Shown one piece after another: positions 43,310 through 54,126 of a stretch of DNA of 64,000 nucleotides. Below the pieces are notes generated by a model. That model had not been told where the DNA came from, did not search any database, and worked only from the letters and a program-made list of their open reading frames with translations. Position numbers and translations under genes: made by a program. Every line of letters starts with the position of its first letter. The first letter of the stretch is position 1. This DNA comes from Bos javanicus (Eukaryota; Chordata; Mammalia; Artiodactyla; Bovidae): the NCBI RefSeq assembly GCF_032452875.1, contig NC_083875.1, positions 72,996,178 to 73,060,177 of the forward strand, written 5' to 3'.

Positions 43310-43550
43310 CTAATTTTGTTAATTTCATTATTTATTTGGCTGTGTCAGCACACGGGATGTTCACTGCATCATGTGGGATCTTTTGTTGTGGTACACAGAC
43401 TCTACCTGTGGTGCGTGGGCTCAGTAATTGTGGCACACAAGCTTAGTTGTCCTGAGTCATGTGGGATCTTAGTTTCCAGATCAGGGATCGAACCTGCATC
43501 CCCTGTATTGCAAGGCAGATTCTTCCCTGGACAACCAGGGAAGTATACTG
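43310..43550 (-). mobile_element. Long CHR-type SINE, antisense
   Basis: It has the T-rich left end, the body gtgggctcagtaattgtggc and the head ccctggacaaccagggaagt. It lies immediately right of the L1 target duplication. Confidence 0.85.
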
Positions 43551-43879
43551 TGCCTCTAAGGATGGAAAAACCTCAACAATCTTCCCCAGCATTTTGCTTT
43601 CCTTACCTAATTACAATCTTCATTTAAATGAGACACTTTTCCAGGATGCATTTCCCAATGAGTGTCACATTCAGTTACCTTCCAGAACAGTCATAATGAA
43701 TAAAGGCTCACAAACAAAGAAAGACTTTTGTTATCATGACATGAATACTGGAATGTATTCAAAAAGTGCAGCAGAAAAATTTCTCAACAGCTCGAGTGAC
43801 CACAATGAAACCAACAGGCCAGCAAAGGGAAACCACTTCCTGAAAGTAAATATTGGTTGTTGATGGTAAATGTTCTGTC
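43551..43879. other. No clear repeat; short open frame only
   Basis: The plus strand is open for about 80 codons to 43863, but the frame begins inside the preceding SINE and shows no recognisable domain. Confidence 0.35.
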
Positions 43880-44225
43880 CCTTTGAATTAGTCTGCTTAG
43901 GCTGTCATAACAAAATACAATTGACCATGTGGCTTAAACAGCAGAAATTCACTTTCTCACAGTTCTGGAGACCAGAAAGCCCAAGATTAAGGTTTCTGGT
44001 GAGAACCCCCTTCCTGGCTTGCAGAGGACCACTTTGTCTTCACATGGACTTTCCTCTGAAGAGGGTGCCCCAGTGTCTCTTCCTCTTCTTATTAGGGCAC
44101 CCCTATCAGTTTAGGGCCTCACCCCATTACCTCCTTTGACCCTTATCAGCTCGTCACAGGCCACATCTCCAAATATAGTCACGTCACAGGTTAAGGTTTC
44201 AACATATGAATCTGGGGGCAGGGAG
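43880..44225 (-). mobile_element. MaLR LTR (MLT1-like), antisense
   Basis: The order gtctgcttaggctgtcataa, gtggcttaaacagcagaaat, tctcacagttctggagacca, tcttcctcttcttattaggg and atatagtcacgtcacaggtt is the reverse complement of MLT1-type LTRs. Confidence 0.78.
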
Positions 44226-44728
44226 CAGGGAAACACAGGCCATTAGTCTGTAACACCCTTTCTTCTGAATACTGAAGTCATTTCCACTGGGTTTAAGACA
44301 GATTAAAATAGAGAATAATGAAGCTATACTGTCAAGCTAATGGATTTACTAAAAGTGGTATCGAAGTTAGCAGATGAAGGTCAGAACAAAAATTCAGAAT
44401 CTGAGAAAGAATCAGAAGACACACACAGGTGTTGAACAGGAAAAAAAAGATGGAACAACTAACTTTGAGCTCATTACTTATTGGGAGAAAAATAAAATGA
44501 AAGAAACAATATCTACCAGAAGTGAGAGAGTGAGGCTTAAATATCTACGAGCACCGTGTCCTTTCTGTGAGCTCTCTGATGTCTTCTCAATAAATTCTGT
44601 TTCTGTTGAAACTAGACAGAGGTGATCTCTTTTTGCAACTAAGAAGCCTGTCTAACGTACCACTTCTGGTCCCAATAGATGGAATGGAAGTGGAATTCTA
44701 AGCCAGAAAAATTATCAGAAATTGAGCA
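44226..44728. other. No gene or clear repeat seen
   Basis: Unassigned. A polyadenylation-like cttctcaataaattctg occurs near 44583, without other LTR signs. Confidence 0.4.
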
Positions 44729-44900
44729 TAGGGACTTCCCTGGTGGTCCAGTAGCTAAGACTCCCTGCCCCCAACACAGGGGGCATGGGTTTGATCCCTG
44801 GTTAGGGAACTAGATTCCACATGCGGCAACTAAGAGTCCACAAGCCACAACTAGAGAGCTCATGAGTCACAACTAAGATCTGGTGCAGTCTAACAGCAAG
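44729..44900 (+). mobile_element. CHR SINE
   Basis: The head is gggacttccctggtggtcca, followed by the body gcggcaactaagagtccaca; the tail is short. Confidence 0.88.
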
Positions 44901-44949
44901 CGTCGATTATGTAAACTGGACATGAACTTGATGTGGAACCAATTAAAAT

Positions 44950-45460
44950 AGAAAAGAAAAAATCCCCAAGCAGTTTTTTTCCTATTGTCCCTGAGGCTTT
45001 GTAAAGGTCATGCAGACTTTTCAACAATTCTTTTGACAGCAGACAAAACTCTCCTGAATCTGAAACTCCTCAGTTGGGATAGACATACTTTTTTGATTTG
45101 CTTGGCTAGTTCTCGAAGTCTCTCTGCAGTGTCTCATAAAGCCCAAGCAACTTTAAAATGATAACAGATTCCTTTTTGAGTGCAAAACTTGGCCAAGTTT
45201 TGAGAAGTAATTTATTCACAACCTGATGTGTTCCATCAAGTAGAAGCCCAGGGGTCTCTTTCTTATCTAGCATGTCAGGAACAAATGGGCTTTGGTGGAT
45301 TGCAGAAAACAAAGACAGTTGGGGAACAATTTGGGGAAAACATTCAGAACTTTCTAACACCACAGGGCCTAGTTTGCTCCTATATTGAATTTCATAGATC
45401 CTAATTTTGGAGTTTTACAACACCTGCTGGTAAAGCCATCCAACTTTCTCTAACTGAATT
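44950..45460 (-). pseudogene. Decayed coding-like segment, unidentified
   Basis: On the minus strand about 105 codons are open before a TAG at 45106-45108 (containing PQIVPQLSLFSAIHQSPFVP and LKKESVIILKLLGLYETLQ). Sense-like sequence continues in the next frame (ELAKQIKKVCLSQLRSFRF), then in a third frame (HDLYKASGTIGKKLLGDFF). Upstream, stops also break otherwise plausible sequence near 45400-45430. Such frame-hopping of coding-like text is the mark of an old pseudogene. I do not recognise the parent. Because the 17.1-17.7-kb frame is on the same strand and equally unassigned, a common parent gene is conceivable but not shown. Confidence 0.35.
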
Positions 45461-45885
45461 GATAAGTAGGTAAGAGATAATGTTGTTTTGAGAGTTGGGT
45501 AATCAGGAAACAGGGAGAAAATAAAAAGATGCATTGCTATTTCTCTCAGAGAAGAGCCCACCCAGCACAGCATGAAAAGTCTATATTTTCACACCAACTA
45601 ATTAAACCTACTTGAGCCTTATTTCATTAGATGGATTTCATCTAAGCTAAACATATGCAGAGACTCCTACAGTCAACTCAATTAAAAAAATACAGGATAT
45701 GAGACTTGTGAGGTTGCCAATTTAGTAGACAGACCTCTCTTTATCCAGCAAAGATGTGTGTTTCCTATCCAATTTGACCTCTGGTTAGATTAAAGGCTTA
45801 GCTGCAAGGGTAAATGTAAAAATAATTGCACTGCAGGCAGTGGGTTGAACTGAGTGGATAATTTGAGGATGAACTCTTTGATAAT
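45461..45885. other. No gene or clear repeat seen
   Basis: Unassigned AT-rich sequence. Confidence 0.4.
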
Positions 45886-46098
45886 GAGCTTCCCAGGTGG
45901 CTCACTGGTAAAGAATCCACCTGCAATGCAGGAGACTCAGGTTCAATCCCTGGCTTGGGAAGATCCCCTGGAGAAGGAAATGGCAACCCACTCCAGTATT
46001 CTTGCCTGAAAAATCCCATGGACAGAGGAGCCTATAGGGCTACAATTAATGTGGTCACAGAGAGTCAGACATAATTTAGAAATAAACAATAACAAGTA
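45886..46098 (+). mobile_element. Bov-tA SINE
   Basis: The head gagcttcccaggtggctcac, the B box ggttcaatccctgg, and the tail to gtcagacataatttag. Confidence 0.92.
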
Positions 46099-46283
46099 AG
46101 AGCTATTGTTATATACTAGCATTCCTGGTACTGGGTTTTTGGATTTCTTTGTATTTTGTCTATTTACTGTCTAGAATATAGCTATTCATTAGGTAGAATT
46201 TTTGGTAGCAAGTAAAAGAAATCACCTCTGGCTGAAATAGGTAGAAAGAATAATTTATGAAAAGGATATTAAGAAGCTCATGG

Positions 46284-46479
46284 AGGACTTCCCTGGAGGT
46301 CCAGTGATAAAGAATCCACCTTCCATTGCAGGGGCCGTGGATTCAATCCCTGGCCAGATACCACATGCCGAGGGGCAGCTAAGCCTACACGCCACAACTG
46401 GAGAAGCCTGGGCACTGCAATGAAGACCCAGTGTAAACAAATTTTTTTTTTTAATTTTAATTTTAAAAATTTAAAAAGG
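46284..46479 (+). mobile_element. CHR SINE
   Basis: The head is ggacttccctggaggtccag, with a long T/A-rich tail. It is flanked by agctcatgg (46275-46283 and 46480-46488). Confidence 0.9.
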
Positions 46480-46622
46480 AGCTCATGGGATCACTAAGAG
46501 ACATGAAGAGCCAGGCCAGGAATCCTGCAGTCCCACAGCAGAGCTGTTTCCCAGCTCCAAGTTGGCAGCTCCCCCCAAGCCGTGGGTACTACAGATGGTA
46601 CTGCCACTGCTGCTGCCACAGA

Positions 46623-47340
46623 ATTTTTTTCTTTTACTTTTTATTTTGTATTAGAGTGTAGCTGATTAACAAACAATGTTGTGATAGTTTCAGGTGAACA
46701 TCAAAGGGACTCAGCCATACATATACATGTATCAATTCTTTCTCCCTGCAAATTCCTCTCCCATCCAGGCTGCCACCTAACACTGAGCAGAATTCCATAT
46801 GCTGTACAGTAGGACCTTGATGTTTATCCACTTTAAATACAGCAATGTGTGCATGCCCATCCTAAACTCCCTAACTATCTCTTTTCCCCATCCTTCCCCC
46901 CAGGGCAACCGTAAGTTCGTTCTCTAAATGAATCTGTGAGTCTGTTTCTGTTCATAAGTAAATTTGTTTGTATCACTTCTTTTTGGATTCCATGTATAAG
47001 GGATGTCATATGATATTTCTCCTCTGTCTGCCTTCCTTCACTCAGGATGACACTCTCTAGGTCCATTTATGTTGCTGCAAATGACATTATTTCATTCTTT
47101 TTAATGATGGAGTAATATTCCATTGTATATATTAGCCACATCTTCTTTATCCATTCCTCTGTTGATGGACATTTAGGTTGCCTCCATGGTGTGGCTATTG
47201 TAAACAGTGCTGCAATGAACACTGGGGTGCATGTATCTTTTCAGACCATGTTTTTCTCCAGATATATGGCCAGGAGTCATATGGTAGCTCTGTTTGTAAT
47301 TTTTTAAGGAACCTCTGTACTGTTCTCCATAGCACTATGA
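46623..47340 (-). mobile_element. L1 3' end, antisense
   Basis: The T-rich start is followed by ttagagtgtagctgattaac, gcagaattccatatgctgta, cactctctaggtccatttat, gatggacatttaggttgcct and gaacctctgtactgttctcc, that is the 3' UTR and ORF2 end in reverse. Confidence 0.88.
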
Positions 47341-47777
47341 ATCTTAATCTTTCTGGATCCAGCACTGCAGGCACCCCTAAGCTAGGAAAACGATCATGCT
47401 ACAGCTGCCTTCAGCACCAATTCTCTACAGTCCCTGCTTCTGGGTGTCCACAGCTCCTGGCTCAAACCCAAGGGCGGCATTTAAGGTTGGCAAAGCCTAG
47501 GTCATATGATCACAGCCTCACTACAAGGGTGACTGTGAACACAAGTACCTGGCAATGTTAGTTCCCATAATGGCAGGTGGGCTCTGACTACCATGAAGAT
47601 TCATACAGCAGAGAACTCATCACACTGCAGGCATCAGCATGGAACTCGAATGATGAGCAACCAAAAAGAATGGCAGACACGGATTACAGACATCCAATAA
47701 AGCTATACATCCAATATAGCTATAAAGCTATATTATAGCTTATAATATATAAGCTATATTATAAATCTATAATAGAG
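47341..47777. other. No gene; AT-rich inverted repeats at the right end
   Basis: Within 47700-47770 several overlapping copies of atagct/agctat (for example gctataaagctatattatag) could form hairpins. The rest is unassigned. Confidence 0.45.
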
Positions 47778-48145
47778 GGTTATGGACTGAATGTTTGTGT
47801 CCCTCCAAATTCATAATTGAAGCCCAACCCCAGTGTGATGGTATTTGGAGGTAGGGCCTCTGAGAAATGATTAGGTCCTGAGGGTGGAACCATTTTGGTA
47901 TAATTAGTGTCCTTGTAAACGGAGACACAAGATCATCTTTCTTTCTCTTTCTGTCATTTGGGAACATAGCAAGAAGGCAGTTGTCTATAAACCAGGAAGA
48001 GAGTCCTCAACAGATACCAAATCTGCTGACACCTTGATCCTGGGCTTCTCAGCCTCTAGAATGGTGAGAAGTAAATGTCTGGCATTTTAAGCCACCCAGT
48101 CTATATCGTTTCATTAGAGAAACCAGAGCAGACTAACACAAGTTG
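47778..48145 (+). mobile_element. MaLR LTR (MLT1-like)
   Basis: It starts ggttatggactgaatgtttg and continues gaagcccaaccccagtgtga, ggtggaaccattttggtata, acaccttgatcctgggcttc and ttaagccacccagtctatat, ending gcagactaacaca. It is a near-complete solo LTR. Confidence 0.8.
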
Positions 48146-48166
48146 GGATGGAGGTAGACCCCACTG

Positions 48167-48391
48167 GGGCTTCCTGAGTGGCTCAGTGGTAAAAAATCTG
48201 CCTGCATTGCAGGAGATACAGGAGACAGGGGTTCCATCCCAGGGTAGGAAAGAACCCCTGGAGGAGGAAATGGCAACCCACTACAGTATTCTTGCCGGGA
48301 AAATCCCATGGACAAAGGAGTCTGGTAGGCTACAGTCCATAGGGTGGCAAAGAGTTGGATACAACTGAGCACACACACACACACACAAAAC
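48167..48391 (+). mobile_element. Bov-tA SINE with (AC)n tail
   Basis: The head is gggcttcctgagtggctcag, with an extra gatacaggagacagg between the boxes and an (AC)10-type tail. It is flanked by agaccccactg / agaccccagtg (48156-48166 and 48392-48402). Confidence 0.92.
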
Positions 48392-48402
48392 AGACCCCAG
48401 TG

Positions 48403-49221
48403 CGCCATGACAATGCTGACCTTTCCCTCTGACTCGCTTTGCCTCACTCCCCTGGTTTCATGGCTATCCCTCTGCCCGACTGACTACTGGGGCTTCTCAA
48501 TATCCATGTCTTCTGTTCTCATTTGCCCCCTCCCTAGTTCCTGACCTACTGCTCCCCTCTGACTTCTGGAATCTGGCTTTGACTTGCTTTCCTATTTGCT
48601 CAGGGCTTTTTTCATTCTCACATTCTGGCCTCTCATGCTGTCTGATGGTATTGCCATTGCAAATGATTCTGACACCACTTCTGAATCATGACTGGGCAGT
48701 CCTTTGTGATAAAGTATTCTGCTATATCTTAAGATCATAGCTCTGTAAAGTCACATTATAATAAAGCTCTATAGGTAATTGAATCCCCATGAAGGAGGCT
48801 GTAATATATATAATTCATGCCAAACCCTGTGTCTTCATGGATCATGTTAAGCTAGCTGTACTGTATCCTTTACAAGATATTTTTGCTGACTTGCTATAAT
48901 AGGCTCCCCAACCAGTCATCCCCCTGGAGCTTCTCTGAATTTTCAATAACTAAGTTAAAATATTACTTTAAAATACTTCTCTCTCGAGTGCTCTTTTATA
49001 ATAATTGTCATAAATCTGACAGGAAGTTTAGGGGAAGAGAAAGTGGCCACATCAGCAGTTTTGCAATAAAGCCCTGGTCTCCGTCTTGTGGCTCCTTATT
49101 TGCAAGGTCTGTAGGCACAGCCTCAGCTGCCCTGTGGCTAAATTCTTCAACTCTGAGGTCCTCAAAGAATCCCAGGGACACACCTCAGAATGCTGCTGAA
49201 AGAAATCACTCAAGAATATTT
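48403..49221. other. No gene or clear repeat seen
   Basis: Unassigned sequence with only short frames. Confidence 0.4.
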
Positions 49222-49520
49222 GAAAATGGGTTTCACTGGTGGCTCAGTGGTAAAGAACCTGCCTGAAAATTCAGGAGACACAGGTTCAACCCCTGGTCTG
49301 GGAAGATCTCACTTGCCACAGAACAGCTAAGCCCATGTGCCACACCTATTGAGTCTGTGCTCTAGAGCCAGGCAGCTGCAGTTATTGGGCTCTCGTGCTG
49401 CAACTACTGAAGCCCTTGCGCCCTAGAACCCATTCTCCATAAGAGAAGCCTGAGTGTTGCAGCTAGAGAAAAGCCCAAGCAGCAACAGACCCAGCAAACC
49501 AAAAATAAATAAATATATAA
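49222..49520 (+). mobile_element. Long CHR-type SINE
   Basis: The head gtttcactggtggctcagtg is followed by the long CHR body (gtgctgcaactactgaagcc; gttgcagctagagaaaagcc) and an (AAAT)n tail. Confidence 0.87.
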
Positions 49521-49756
49521 AAATTTTCTAAAGATTGTTTTAAAAGCATTTTTGCAAAATAAGATGCTAGAAGTACTCTGGAAAGCATGATATCATTCAG
49601 AAGGCAAAGAGACAAAGGAGCAACAATCATACCTGGACAAGTCATCTTCTCCTTTCCATCAAGGATTAAATATGGTATCTGATATACAATACAGTAGCGT
49701 TCCATTCCAAAGAGTCCCAGAGTTAAGCAAAGAATTGTGGTTTTTTTTTTATGGTT

Positions 49757-49996
49757 TCTTTTTTAATTTAATTTTTAAAAAGTTTTGAAGAGTTTTTTTT
49801 TAGTTTTTTGGCTGCATCGGGTCTTAGTTGCAGCATGTGAGCTTCTATCTTCATTGCAGATTGTAGGATCTTTAGTTGCAGTGTGCAAACTCTTAGTTGT
49901 GGCATGTGGGATCTAGTTTCCTGACCAGGGATTAAACCTGGGTCCCCTGCATTGAGAGTGTAGAATCTTAGCCACTGGACCACCAGAGAAATCCCT
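49757..49996 (-). mobile_element. CHR SINE, antisense
   Basis: A T-rich tail, the body gggtcttagttgcagcatgt and the head ccactggaccaccagagaaa. Confidence 0.87.
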
Positions 49997-51337
49997 GAGC
50001 AAGGAGTTAGATTCCTAGGAAGGAAAAACATGGAATGAGCCCAACAGAGAGATGATATTAAGCCTCCAGTTTCAAAGTAGTTGATAAACCATCTCTAGGG
50101 TAATTTCATGTGGTTTTCTTCACCCTCTGGCACAAAACTGTTCACTGTGAACTTGGATTTGTGAGCCTGTCAATTCATGTATCAAGCTTTGTATGTTTCT
50201 CTCTGATGCTCTTGGTATGGGTCTCTGCTTTCACAAGTGCTTTGAAGTCTGCAAAACACTCTCACATCCATTTCTTCCTTTGAACCTCAGGGCAGTTCAG
50301 CAGATAAACCAAGGAGATAAAATCACAGAGCCTCCAAGCACAGGCACAGAGTCCCCCACTTTCCCTGATTGTCTCAGGTAGTCAGGAATGGTGGATCCGG
50401 GTCCCCAAATTCCCACTCCATTGCTGTTTCTCCCATGCCAGTGTCATTTCACATTAAGCATGTTCTCTCTTCCAAGACATCCAAAACAGACTTTCTTCCC
50501 TTACTTTTCAGGGAGACATGGGCTGTTTTTACCCACTCAACAGCTCTTCTTTTCTTTGGGGAGCTACCTCTTCTCTGTTTTTGCTGGTACTGATGTCACT
50601 GTCATCGAGAGATGGGCTCTGAGTCTCCCAACCTGGGCCAGAACCTCTCTTGCCACACAGCGTATCTTGATTTGGTGACATACATATGGAAACTAAGAGA
50701 TTACAGGTTTTCCTCTATTCACTCAAAAGGGAGAGTTGACTTGTTTCTGCTCTTGACATCTGCAAACATCTGGTGCTGTCCTTCTTAAGGCCAAGAACTC
50801 ATATTTTTCTTAAGCCCATATTTTGCTGGACTACACTGAACTAACCAATTCACTTCTATGAACACCCTTAGTCAGCTTCCCCAGGGGAGGAAAAAGTCTG
50901 ATTTTAAGTCCTAGAGAAGCAAACAAATTTTAGCTTTTGGGAAACATGTCAAAAGTCATTTTTCTTGCAGGCAGGAAGATAGCTTTTTAAGATTTGTCTA
51001 CATATGCAAACTTGGCCTGGCCTCAACAACCAAGTTTATATAGGTCCTACAGGATCAGCACAGAAGGCCTCACAAATCTTTCAGGGAATGGTAACACCTT
51101 TCAGACAGTCACTCATGGAGGAGCAGATAATCATTAACCATCTTTATCATCTTGACCAGACAGATCTAAACAGGCTCTTGAGCCTAGATTGACTAGCATC
51201 CCAGGAGATCTTTAATAACCATCTGCAGAACATTTTCAAAAATACATCATGCTCTCCGAATTGCATTTGGCCCAGTGAATTGGCATAGAGCCAGTTTCTC
51301 TTCCTTTGCTCTTGGAAATCTTTCCCCTTCTTCCCAG

Positions 51338-51338
<1 letters not shown>
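49997..51338. other. No gene seen; one MIR remnant
   Basis: Unassigned apart from the MIR at 50228-50440. The overlapping frames near 50370-50680 have no recognisable domain. Confidence 0.4.
50228..50440 (-). mobile_element. MIR remnant, antisense
   Basis: The order ctctcacatccatttcttcc, gaacctcagggcagttcagc, tcacagagcctcc and ggatccgggtccccaaattc follows MIR in reverse complement. Confidence 0.5.
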
Positions 51339-51374
<36 letters not shown>

Positions 51375-51624
51375 AAGTCGCTTCAGTCCTGTCCGACTCT
51401 GTGCGACCCCATAGACGGTAGCCCATGAGGCTGCCCTGTCCCTGGGATTCTCCAGGCAACAACACTGGAGTGGGTTGCCATTTCCTTCTCCAATACGTGA
51501 AAGTGAAGTCACTCAGTCGTGTCCGACTCTTCGCAACCCCATGGACTGCAGCCCACCAGGCTCCTCTGTCCATGGGACTTTCCAGGCAGGAGTACTGGAG
51601 TGGGGTGCCATTGCCTTCTCCTAG
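51339..51624 (-). mobile_element. Bov-A2 SINE, antisense, with (GCT)n
   Basis: A perfect GCT tract of about 11 units (51340-51371) is the antisense 3' tail. Two Bov-A units joined by gtgaaagtgaagtcactc follow. The trinucleotide tract is a plausible length polymorphism. Confidence 0.93.
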
Positions 51625-51887
51625 TCTGATGCAAAAATGAGAACCCAGTTGGGTCATTTGTAGAGACGTAGGTGGACCCAGAGTCTGTCATACTGAGTAA
51701 AGTAAGTCAGAAAGAAAAAAATATCATATAAAATTGCTTATATGTGGAATCTAGAGAAATGGTACGAATGAACCTATGTGCAGGGCAAGAATAGAGACAC
51801 AGATGTAGAGATGGGCATGTGGATACAGGGGTGGGTGGAAGAGGTGGGTAGGACAAACTTGAAGATTAATATTGACATATACACACT

Positions 51888-52103
51888 GCGCTATGTGCTG
51901 GCTTAGTCACTCAGTCATGTCTGACTTTGCAACCCCATGGACTATAGCCTGCCAGGTTCCTCTGTCCATGGGGATTCTCCAGGAAAGAATACTAGAGTGG
52001 GTTGCCATGCCCTCCTCCAGGGGATCTTCCCAACTCAGGGATCGAACCCAGGACTCCTGCATTGCAGGCAGATTCTTTACAGTCTGAGCCACCAGGGAAA
52101 CCC
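51888..52103 (-). mobile_element. Bov-tA SINE, antisense, in L1 3' UTR
   Basis: A full-length antisense copy ending gagccaccagggaaaccc. With the following partial copy it is enclosed by an exact 11-bp duplication atatacacact (51877-51887 and 52225-52235). Confidence 0.93.
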
Positions 52104-52224
52104 AAGAATACTGGAGTGAGTAGCCTATCCCTTCCCCAGGGTATCTTTGTGACCCAGGAGTCAAACAGGGGTCTCCTGCATTGCAGACTGATTCTTTACC
52201 AGCTGAGCTACCAGGGAAGCCCAT
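52104..52224 (-). mobile_element. Second, partial Bov-tA in tandem
   Basis: It covers the junction and tRNA-like head only (aagaatactggagtgagtag to agctaccagggaagccc) and lies directly after the first copy, inside the same target duplication. Confidence 0.9.
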
Positions 52225-52694
52225 ATATACACACTACCATGGGCACAATAGATAGCCAGTGGGAAGCTGCAGTATAACACAGGGAGCTCGCTCAGTGATC
52301 TGTGTTGACCTAGAGGAGTGGGATGAAGAGGGAGAGATGCTTAAAAGGGAAGGGATGTATGTATACATATAGCTGAAGCACTTTGTTGTACAGCAGAAAC
52401 ACAGCATTGTAAAGCAACTATACTCCAGTAAAGAAAATTAGAACCGAAGAACACATACGTTGGCTTTCCTTCAAACTCAGCCCTTCACTGGGGCCATTAC
52501 CTCTTCCTGGCCCTCCCTTACATCGCAGTTTACTTCTAGCAAAGAAAACAATACTCATTATTTATTCTGCTGCACATATTTATATTAAAGCTCCTTATCC
52601 TAGGACATTAGCAGGCTCCCTTTCAACTCTGAGTCAGCAGATGAAGGAAACATCCTGAGGGATAAACAGTCCATACTCCCTTTTCGTTTCTTCC

Positions 52695-52805
52695 ACCAGT
52701 ACCCATGACCATGGCCATGTCCCTTATCTTCTCTGGACTTTAGCTGTGTATTTGAAGTTGAAGAGATTGGAGGGGATGAAAGCTAGGATCCCTTCAACTA
52801 CTAAC
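52695..52805 (+). mobile_element. MIR remnant
   Basis: The order atgaccatggccatgtccct, tctctggactttagctgtgt, gaagagattggaggggatga and atcccttcaactactaacat follows the MIR core and 3' part. Confidence 0.6.
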
Positions 52806-52912
52806 ATTCTGCACTGCATGTCTACGTTCTCCAGAGAGCTGCCATTCTCCTCTGTGATGGTCAGGCCTAGCTAGTCTGTGGAAATGGAAATCAGGTAAAA
52901 CAAAGCCAACAA

Positions 52913-53036
52913 GAGACTTCACTGGTGGTACAATGGTTAAGACTCTGTGCCTCCAACACAGGGGTGTGGGTTTGATCCCTGGTCAAGGAACTATGATCCC
53001 ATATGCCACATAGTGCAGTCAAAAAACAAAAAAAGC
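52913..53036 (+). mobile_element. CHR SINE
   Basis: The head gagacttcactggtggtaca, the B box tttgatccctgg, and the end gtcaaaaaacaaaaa. Confidence 0.88.
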
Positions 53037-53164
53037 AAACAGAACATCCCTAGCTTAAACTGTAAATTATATGCATTTATTTTGCACAACAGCAAAGAAA
53101 CTATTTTTTTTTACATGAATGGTGCTGAGAAGTATTGACATGTGTCCACTGAAAAACAATGCAC

Positions 53165-53600
53165 AACCTAAAAGTTGAGAATGTTGCTTTATTCAGCAGA
53201 CTGGCTAAGGACTTTTCCCTGAAAACAGCCTTTTAGCTCTGAGGGTCTGTTCTGAAGATAAGGGAGGAGCCAGGATATATAGGAGTTATTGCAACAAAAA
53301 CCAAGTAGTTGGAATTCAAAAGATTACTGTTAATTAAAGAAAAAAGATATCTTATGTTAATGAATTTAACACTTTTCTTTGTACAGGAAGATGCAAGAGT
53401 CTGGACTTATTGAAATCATTCCTTGGATGTGCGCCGTGACTATGTAGGGCCAGTATCCTGCGTTTCTCCCCCTGAATTCCCTCCTGGTGCACAGTGGAGG
53501 AGGGTGGGAAGAGGGGGCCGCTGCAGTGGCTGATGGTTTGATGGACATAACAGTCTTTGTTTACTGATATGGCAAGTGACACTTTCATCCATACATGATT
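53165..53600 (-). mobile_element. Possible LTR-type dispersed repeat, antisense
   Basis: The segment gaatgttgctttattcagca, agccaggatatataggagtt, agattactgttaattaaaga, gatgcaagagtctggactta recalls a common ruminant LTR-like repeat read in reverse. Boundaries and class are uncertain. It contains a G-rich patch (gaagagggggccgctg) near 53510. Confidence 0.35.
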
Positions 53601-53911
53601 TGTGTATCTCTGGTAGTTTTATTCATTAGGACAAGGACAAATATTAAAGATAGTATTCCATTGCCATAAGCGAAAATTGGGAGGGGACAGGAGCAGCATG
53701 TGGAGGGGCAGGGTAGAATAGGAACTACCTGCATCTCAGCAAATTATCTCTAAATATGTAGATAAGTGATCTGAAGAGAACAGGTAACTTTGATACTTTC
53801 ATCCTTAATTTGAAATGTTAAAAAATTAATTATTTTGATACACAGTAACTCCAACTAGTCTATGTCAGGTAGCATAGTGGGATGCATAATGACCCTCAAA
53901 CAGATATGTCC
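53601..53911. other. No gene or clear repeat seen
   Basis: Unassigned sequence. Confidence 0.4.
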
Positions 53912-54105
53912 AGGGACTTCTCCAGTAGTCCAGTGGCTAAGGCTCTGTGCTCCCAAGGTACCTGGGTTTGATCCCCGATCAGGGAAACAGGCCCCACAAG
54001 TCCCAACTAAGAGTTCACATACCACAACAAAGACTGAAGATCTTGAGTGTGGTGACTAAGACTCAGCACAGATAAATAAATAAATATTTATTTTTTCAAA
54101 AAGAG
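53912..54105 (+). mobile_element. CHR SINE
   Basis: The head agggacttctccagtagtcc, the body caactaagagttcacatacc, and an (AAAT)n tail. Confidence 0.88.
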
Positions 54106-54126
54106 AGATGTTCACATCCCAGTCCT

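Larger units (their letters stand above)
51642..52440 (+). mobile_element. L1 3' end interrupted by a tandem Bov-tA insertion
   Basis: L1 blocks 51642-51887 (ORF2 end and 3' UTR: gagtctgtcatactgagtaa) and 52225-52440 (gccagtgggaagctgcagta; gcaactatactccagtaaag) join cleanly once the SINEs and one copy of the duplication are removed. Confidence 0.9.

Noticed and set aside
43459..43863. A 134-codon plus-strand frame
   Set aside because: The first third lies in an antisense CHR SINE and the rest shows no recognisable domain.
45886..46098. tRNA genes, suggested by A- and B-box-like sequences (also in every Bov-tA and CHR copy)
   Set aside because: These boxes are the tRNA-derived heads of SINEs. 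They cannot form a complete cloverleaf, and the BovB-derived or CHR body follows directly.
50369..50678. Overlapping plus-strand frames of 74 and 96 codons
   Set aside because: They overlap a MIR remnant and each other in different frames, with no domain or codon signal.
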